Shown one piece after another: positions 1 through 3,166 of a DNA stretch of 10,119 nucleotides. Both the position numbers and the translations under genes were made by a program. This stretch comes from Bacteroidetes bacterium 4572_114 (GTDB lineage: Bacteria > Bacteroidota > Bacteroidia > Bacteroidales > 4484-276): NCBI GenBank assembly GCA_002254335.1, contig NIVA01000085.1, forward strand, positions 1 through 10,119. The letters run 5' to 3'. The number at the start of each line of letters is the position of its first letter. Within the stretch, counting starts at the first letter, position 1. A model generated the notes under the pieces. It saw nothing but the letters and a program-made list of their open reading frames with translations. It was not told the DNA's origin and made no database searches.

Positions 1-215
1 GCATCTACCCCAACCCCTCAAAGGGAGTATTCAACATCGAAGGGATTTCAGGAACTGCTGATATTACATTATTTAATACCTTTGGAGAAAAAGTTCTTAA
101 CAAGGAGATAAATTTACCCGGCCTGATTGATTTGACCGGGCAGCCCAAAGGGATTTACTTAATCAGGATAATTACTGATGATGGGATTTATTTTGATAAA
201 CTAATTGTGGATTAG
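1..215 (+). CDS. C-terminal fragment of a T9SS-exported protein (type A sorting domain), 5' end outside window
   Basis: The frame beginning at base 3 is open to the TAG at 213-215 and gives 70 residues. It opens with IYPNPSKGVFNIEG and continues with DITLFNTFGEKV, then PKGIYLIRI and a final FDKLIVD. This is the standard T9SS type A C-terminal sorting domain: YPNP-x-x-G, then a 'GEKV'-like turn, then G-x-Y-L-x-R-I, then a K-L-x-V end. In this family the domain directs a Sec-exported protein through the outer membrane and is then removed while the protein is attached to the cell surface or released. The catalytic or binding part lies upstream of the window, so the protein's activity cannot be stated. 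No clear hairpin terminator follows the stop codon; only a short T-run is seen near 227-234. Confidence 0.9.
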   Translation, partial: IYPNPSKGVFNIEGISGTADITLFNTFGEKVLNKEINLPGLIDLTGQPKGIYLIRIITDDGIYFDKLIVD

Positions 216-354
216 TAATATTTCGGTCTTTTTTAAACTAAATTGAAAACAAATATTGGACATCCATGCAGACTCCCTCTGGTCACCGGACATCTTATAT
301 CAGTTGTCTAATAATCATATTTTATTGTTCAAGGCTATCTGCTTTCGCCAACAT

Positions 355-444
355 CCTTCACCAAGGCCACGGTTGTCAGGGGCTTCGGCTGTCAGCTTCG
401 TTAAAATAAAAGGTCCGCCTTCGCCAAGGCTTCGGCGGACAGGG
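355..444. repeat. Imperfect 27-nt direct repeat; second copy forms a GC-rich cruciform
   Basis: Bases 355-381 and 418-444 align without gaps, matching at 21 of 27 positions by hand count. The second copy is much more symmetrical: GTCCGCC at 413-419 pairs with GGCGGAC at 434-440, and the 14-nt interval between them contains GCC-AA-GGC at its centre. The first copy keeps the CCAAGGC core but has lost the outer arms. This resembles dispersed palindromic intergenic repeats and is clearly richer in GC than the flanking DNA. There is no T-tract directly after it on the plus strand, so it is not a good plus-strand terminator. Confidence 0.6.
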
Positions 445-453
445 CGGACGGAG

Positions 454-482
454 AAAAAAAAAGCAGGCCTGTTAAAGCCTGC
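454..482 (-). terminator. Rho-independent terminator, copy A (minus strand)
   Basis: Read on the minus strand, GCAGGC (482-477), an 8-nt loop and GCCTGC (468-463) form a perfect 6-bp GC-rich stem. It is followed directly by nine T residues (462-454). This is a textbook intrinsic terminator. It would end any transcript starting at the promoter-like box at 612-619, giving an RNA of roughly 150 nt. On the plus strand the hairpin has no T-tract after it. Confidence 0.8.
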
Positions 483-555
483 CGGGAATCAAAATATGGT
501 TGTATATGGGGGGTAGTTGGTGAATTAATCCAAAGCTGATGGATAAATCCGGGAT
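461..555 (-). repeat. Copy A of the terminator-bearing repeat (partner at 928-1021)
   Basis: Bases 461-543 align without gaps to 928-1010, matching at 73 of 83 positions by hand count; the similarity continues with one indel to 555/1021. Most mismatches fall inside the hairpin loop, whereas the roughly 60 bases beside the hairpin differ at only three positions. In copy B this sequence is the 3' flank of the redoxin gene. Here no gene precedes it on the minus strand. Together with 599-667 it forms a gene-less version of the redoxin surroundings. Confidence 0.85.
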
Positions 556-562
556 CTCGTAA

Positions 563-604
563 TTAAAACATGCCAGGTTGCTTCATAAATATTACTGGTT
601 TCAT
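563..604 (-). other. 13-codon mini-ORF inside the gene-less repeat pair (speculative)
   Basis: On the minus strand ATG at 604-602 opens a frame of 13 codons ending in TAA at 565-563, encoding MKPVIFMKQPGMF. It begins only a few bases after the point where transcription from the box at 612-619 would be expected to start, and ends before the terminator-bearing repeat. There is no ribosome binding site and no similarity to the redoxin start. It may be chance; it is recorded because it is the only frame that fits between this promoter and this terminator. Confidence 0.15.
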
Positions 605-667
605 AATGTGGCAAAACTACCCCCTACCCAAATTGAAACCATAGCAGAAAACCACTAGAAAAAAAAA
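599..667 (-). repeat. Copy A of the redoxin promoter-region repeat (partner at 1594-1662)
   Basis: Bases 599-667 align without gaps to 1594-1662, matching at 53 of 69 positions by hand count. Two blocks are nearly invariant: the GCAAAACTA block that carries the promoter box, and the 17-nt block ACCATAGCAGAAAACCA at 638-654. The second block is identical in both copies and lies where the -33 element or a regulator would bind. The intervening bases vary freely, as expected for spacer DNA. Confidence 0.8.
612..619 (-). promoter_or_regulatory. Bacteroidota-type -7 box (TAGTTTTG), copy A, no gene downstream
   Basis: On the minus strand the sequence is TAGTTTTG, matching the TAnnTTTG box of the primary sigma factor of Bacteroidota. 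It sits at the same place in the repeat as the redoxin promoter (1607-1614). No clear TTG -33 element is visible, but the conserved TGGTTTTCTGCTATGGT block occupies that zone. Transcription would start near 604-606 and run to the terminator at 454-482. Confidence 0.5.
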
Positions 668-736
668 TAGCAGAATTCAGTGATCCACATAAAGAGGTTA
701 GAAAGTAGTGGTTAGAATTTCTGTCATGGATTGGGT

Positions 737-758
737 ATTGCGAGCGAAGCGAAGCAAT
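737..758. repeat. REP-like palindrome (first of a pair)
   Basis: ATTGC (737-741) and GCAAT (754-758) enclose GAGCGAAGCGAA. The core GCGAAGCGAAGCAA (744-757) occurs again, inverted, at 1737-1750. Motifs of the form ATTGCGAGCGAAGCGAAGCAATC are widespread intergenic repeats in bacteria. It lies about 70 bases before a second, related palindrome in opposite orientation, an arrangement like REPIN elements. I see no protein gene or other function in it. Confidence 0.55.
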
Positions 759-804
759 CTACCAAGTATTTTTGGTAATTCGCTACGAGAGCCTTGTTCT
801 TTGG

Positions 805-822
805 TGCTATGGTACCACAGCA
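805..822 (-). repeat. 18-nt palindrome centred on a KpnI-like core, between the two REP-like palindromes
   Basis: The sequence TGCTATGGTACCACAGCA is self-complementary except at one position pair. On the plus strand that pair is A opposite C, but in minus-strand RNA it would be a G-U wobble, so the hairpin is complete only if transcribed leftward. It lies midway between the two REP-like palindromes and may be the central hairpin of the same composite repeat. Confidence 0.4.
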
Positions 823-828
823 TGGTTG

Positions 829-871
829 AGACAGATTGCGTCGGTCATGCTTCCCTCGCAAAGTCTGTTTT
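829..871. repeat. REP-like palindrome (second of a pair, inverted)
   Basis: AGACAGATTGCG (829-840) is followed by CGCAAAGTCTG (857-867), an imperfect inverted repeat around a 16-nt interval. The outer arm AGATTGC matches the inverted end of the palindrome at 737-758. The two therefore look like head-to-head REP-type elements. Short open frames overlapping it are repeat-derived and not credible genes. Confidence 0.45.
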
Positions 872-921
872 CAAAAAAAACCGTTATTATTCTATTTTCC
901 CTATTAGTTGCATCAGTGACA

Positions 922-949
922 TAAAAATAGCAGGCTGTTGCCAGCCTGC
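922..949 (-). terminator. Rho-independent terminator of the redoxin gene (copy B)
   Basis: On the minus strand GCAGGCT (949-943), a 6-nt loop and AGCCTGC (936-930) form a perfect 7-bp stem. It is followed by TATTTTTAT (929-921), a broken T-tract. It lies about 85 bases beyond the redoxin stop codon. Compared with copy A, the loop-proximal base pair and loop have changed while pairing is kept. Confidence 0.75.
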
Positions 950-1021
950 CGGGAACCAAAATATGGTTGTATATGTGGGGTGGTTGGTGAATTAATCCAA
1001 AGCTGATGGACAATTCGGGAT
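928..1021 (-). repeat. Copy B of the terminator-bearing repeat (3' flank of the redoxin gene)
   Basis: This is the partner of 461-555. It lies directly downstream of the minus-strand redoxin stop codon (1035-1037), starting 13 bases after it, and would form the 3' untranslated part of that mRNA. Outside the hairpin loop it is almost identical to copy A over about 60 bases. That is more than a terminator alone needs, which suggests either recent duplication or a function of the RNA tail. Confidence 0.85.
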
Positions 1022-1034
1022 GTCAGGGTTAGTA

Positions 1035-1553
1035 TTATTTTGCTTCTGTGTATTGTACAGGATTTTCGAGACTGTGCAATATCTTTTCGCAAATCAGGTC
1101 TTCATTTCCGGTGCAATAACCGTTGTAGCGGCAAAGCAATTGTTGGTTCTGATCGTACAGCATTGTGCAGGGTGCATTTGTGATATTCATGGCACGCTTG
1201 AAATCCCCGTTCTTATCAATATAAATTTCAAATTCCCAGTTTTTACCGTTTGCCATTGGTTTTACGTGGCTCCACGCCCCGTTGCAACCGATGCAAATGG
1301 CAACCATTTTAACACCCTGTTGTTTCAGGTCTTCCAACCAGGTTGTTTGCATATTTTCCAGGTTATCGCAGCATTTATTGCTTCCCGGTTTCCAGAAAAC
1401 CACCACTGTTGGGGTGGCAGGTCCAAAAATTTCGGAAGACATTATGTTGGTCCCGTCCAGTGTTTTTAATTCTACCTGAGGGATGTTTTGGGTTTGTGCC
1501 GTCAGCCATATTGATGAGCCGATTAAGAGCAGAAAAAATGATATTGTTTTCAT
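1035..1553 (-). CDS. Exported thioredoxin-like (redoxin/TlpA-type) protein with altered active site
   Basis: This 172-residue protein starts with a Sec signal peptide (residues 1 to about 20, ending in LTAQ), so it is expected in the periplasm or envelope. The thioredoxin-fold pattern is visible: a first strand and helix region with VVVFWKPGSNKCC (51-62), a strand leading to VAICIGC (84-90), an 'EIYIDKNGDFKRAMNI' stretch (109-124), and APCTMLYD (127-134), which supplies the cis-proline (P128) and last strands. In TlpA/ResA-type proteins the active site is WCxxC. Here the first cysteine is replaced by Ser58 and only the second, Cys61, remains, followed by Cys62. A CxxC pair (Cys87-Ile-Gly-Cys90) lies instead after the next strand. 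Eight cysteines occur in the predicted mature part. Classical CxxC oxidoreductase activity is therefore doubtful; a thiol-metal or non-canonical disulfide role is possible. The start at 1553 gives the signal peptide directly. The gene stands alone between its own promoter and terminator. Confidence 0.85.
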   Translation of the reverse strand: MKTISFFLLLIGSSIWLTAQTQNIPQVELKTLDGTNIMSSEIFGPATPTVVVFWKPGSNKCCDNLENMQTTWLEDLKQQGVKMVAICIGCNGAWSHVKPMANGKNWEFEIYIDKNGDFKRAMNITNAPCTMLYDQNQQLLCRYNGYCTGNEDLICEKILHSLENPVQYTEAK

Positions 1554-1593
1554 GATAAATTAGGTGTTGGTTATTTTTATTTGTTGATGTTGT

Positions 1594-1662
1594 TTTCATT
1601 ATGCAGCAAAACTAATATCGGCCCAGGGTGGAACCATAGCAGAAAACCATGAGAAAAAAAAT
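1594..1662 (-). repeat. Copy B of the promoter-region repeat, upstream of the redoxin gene
   Basis: This is the ungapped partner of 599-667. It includes the promoter box at 1607-1614 and the 17-nt block at 1633-1649 that is identical in both copies. Read on the minus strand that block contains two TGGT motifs 10 bases apart, which could be a half-site pair for a regulator or an unusual -33 region. Confidence 0.8.
1607..1614 (-). promoter_or_regulatory. Bacteroidota-type -7 box (TAGTTTTG) of the redoxin gene
   Basis: TAGTTTTG on the minus strand matches TAnnTTTG exactly and lies 54 bases upstream of the redoxin ATG (1553). This leaves an untranslated leader of roughly 45 bases that is A/T-rich and lacks a Shine-Dalgarno sequence, as is usual in this phylum. 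A standard TTG at -33 is not obvious. Confidence 0.6.
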
Positions 1663-1779
1663 TGGTTGGATTCTTTGTTATGGGATCAGGTTGTTAAAGT
1701 GAAGTGTTTGAATGGTTTTGGGTTTCCCATACGGGCTTGCTTCGCTTCGCAGGTTTCAGGTTGTGCTTGGCTTCCGGCA

Positions 1780-1827
1780 CTTTGCTCTTTGCTCTCCACT
1801 CTTTGCTCTTTGCTCTCCGCTCTTTGC
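1780..1827. repeat. 21-nt tandem repeat (2.3 copies)
   Basis: CTTTGCTCTTTGCTCTCCACT (1780-1800) is followed directly by a copy differing at one base (1801-1821) and a partial third, CTTTGC (1822-1827). Each unit itself contains a 7-nt sub-repeat (CTTTGCT). The plus strand is strongly pyrimidine-rich here. It lies about 100 bases upstream of the promoter of the following block. Copy number could vary by slippage. Confidence 0.8.
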
Positions 1828-1927
1828 ACAGCTGCACAGAAGCCTGATAATTTGGATAATAACTGTTGGTAATATTCGGTTAATAATTAATAGAATTATT
1901 TTTATCCCCGTTTCGTTTCAATTTTAT

Positions 1928-1935
1928 TACTTTTG
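1928..1935 (+). promoter_or_regulatory. Bacteroidota-type -7 box (TACTTTTG) of the LTD/receptor/nuclease block
   Basis: TACTTTTG matches TAnnTTTG and is followed by C, as is common. It lies 31 bases before the ATG at 1967, giving a short leader that ends in an A/T-rich run (ATTAAAATTTTTTTATT) without a Shine-Dalgarno sequence. A clear -33 TTG is not seen. This is the only good promoter candidate upstream of the block ending at 8148. Confidence 0.6.
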
Positions 1936-1966
1936 CTCCAAATCAAATCATTAAAATTTTTTTATT

Positions 1967-3166
1967 ATGAAAAAGCTTTTACTTATCACAGTTTCAATTC
2001 TTTTCTCGGGGATTATTTATGCCCAATGTACCGACCTTTTTATTTCGGAGTACGTAGAAGGCTGGAGCAACAACAAAGCCATTGAGATTTACAATCCAAC
2101 CTCCGAACCTATTGATCTGGCCGGTTACAGGCTGGTAAGATATTCAAACGGTCAAAATGTCCCGCCGCCCGAGCAGCAGTGGACGGTTGAGCTATCCGGC
2201 ACCATCCAGCCATACAGGACTTTTGTGGCCGTTATTGACAAACGTGACCCCGAAGGCTCTGGCCAGGAAGCCCCTGTATGGGATGACCTGCAAGACCGTG
2301 CCGATGCATTTTTATGTCCCGATTATGATATAAGCTGGGCAATGTATTTCAATGGCGATGATGCCTTATCGCTTGAAAAAATAAATGGTGATTTTGTGGA
2401 TATTTTTGGTAAATACGGAGAAAGGCCATTGAATGAAACCGGTGGCACATCCAATCCAACAGGTGGTTGGTCAACGGTTTTCCCGCATAGTACTGGTGAA
2501 GGTGTGGTTATTACACGCGATCATACCATGTTCCGTAAATCAGATGTTGACGAAGGTATAAAGATTAATCCCGCACACTTCGACCCTATGGCAGAGTGGG
2601 ATACTTTAAAAGCAAATACTTTTACCAACCTCAACTGGCATGATAACGACTGCATGCCCGGTGGAAACACCAAACCTGAGTTTACACAGGCAAATTACGA
2701 ATTTAGCGTACCATCAGGTAGTGCTGCAGGTACCTCGGTTGGATTTGTTGAAGCTATTGATGCCGATGATGATGCTGTTGACTACTTTATCACCTGGGGA
2801 AATCCTTATCACCCCTTTAAGGTTAACCGTTCAACTGGTGAAATTTTGGTAGATATCCCAGAACAGATCATCAACGAGACTTACATTTTAACCATTAGTG
2901 CTACCGATGGGACATCGCCTGTTGAAGCAACAGCAACCATCACCATTCCCAGTGCCATTGATGAGGCTGATCTGTATGAACTGGCCATTTCACCTAACCC
3001 GGTACTTGATGGTAAATTCAGGGTTACTGCCACCGAGAATATTGTATCTGCAAAAGTTGTTGACCTGATGGGAAGAGTAATAACCAGCTCCGTCAACACC
3101 TCAAAGTCGTCTCTATTTTTTCGGTCTCGATGTTTCAACATGATTGTTTTATCAATACTAACCCAG
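1967..3166 (+). pseudogene. LTD/cadherin-like T9SS protein with truncated sorting tail (5' part of the fused ORF)
   Basis: Taken alone this is a gene of about 380 codons. It has a signal peptide, a lamin-tail domain, a loop-rich middle (160-230, with WSTVFPHSTGEGVVITRD and WHDNDCMPG, typical of bacterial LTD proteins), one cadherin-like domain and half of a T9SS type A tail. The last conserved tail element is DLMGRVI (366-372). Bacterial LTD proteins are surface or secreted and are often found with, or fused to, extracellular nucleases and phosphatases. Without the end of the tail, export by T9SS is likely lost, so I regard it as 3'-truncated. Its export to the periplasm would be intact. Confidence 0.6.

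Larger units (their letters stand above)
216..1034. other. Repeat-rich intergenic region with no convincing protein gene
   Basis: About 820 bases lie between the T9SS gene and the minus-strand redoxin gene. Open frames here are short, overlap palindromes and have no signal peptide, domain or plausible composition. What the stretch does hold is listed separately: a 27-nt imperfect direct repeat and GC-rich hairpin (355-444), a terminator-bearing repeat (461-555), a promoter-like repeat (599-667), a REP-like palindrome pair (737-871), and the second copy of the terminator-bearing repeat (928-1021). I see nothing definable at 216-354, 556-598 (apart from a 13-codon mini-ORF) and 668-736. Confidence 0.7.
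1554..1966. other. Divergent intergenic region between the redoxin gene and the LTD/receptor block
   Basis: This stretch carries the redoxin promoter (1594-1662), an inverted match to the REP core (1737-1750), a 21-nt tandem repeat (1780-1827) and the promoter of the plus-strand block (1928-1935). Bases 1663-1736 and 1828-1925 show nothing I can name; the latter becomes strongly A/T-rich towards the promoter. Short open frames across the tandem repeat are composed of repeated Leu/Cys/Ser and are not credible. Confidence 0.65.

Noticed and set aside
256..516. 86-codon plus-strand open frame
   Set aside because: It runs through the GC-rich palindrome and the terminator hairpin; the product is repeat-derived with no recognisable motif.
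355..949. CRISPR array or integron-like attachment sites
   Set aside because: Repeats are only two copies each, of different lengths and with very unequal intervals; there are no regular spacers and no cas or integrase gene in the window.
708..1013. Open frames on both strands (708-995 plus, 807-1013 minus)
   Set aside because: Both are translations of REP-like palindromes and the terminator repeat. Similar spurious small proteins arise wherever such repeats occur.
1020..1469. 149-codon plus-strand open frame opposite the redoxin gene
   Set aside because: It lies entirely antisense to or beside a gene with signal peptide and thioredoxin-fold motifs, and its own product shows no domain or plausible export signal.
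1666..1954. Two overlapping plus-strand open frames
   Set aside because: They translate the 21-nt tandem repeat into repeated Leu/Cys/Ser stretches and end in the promoter region of the next gene.
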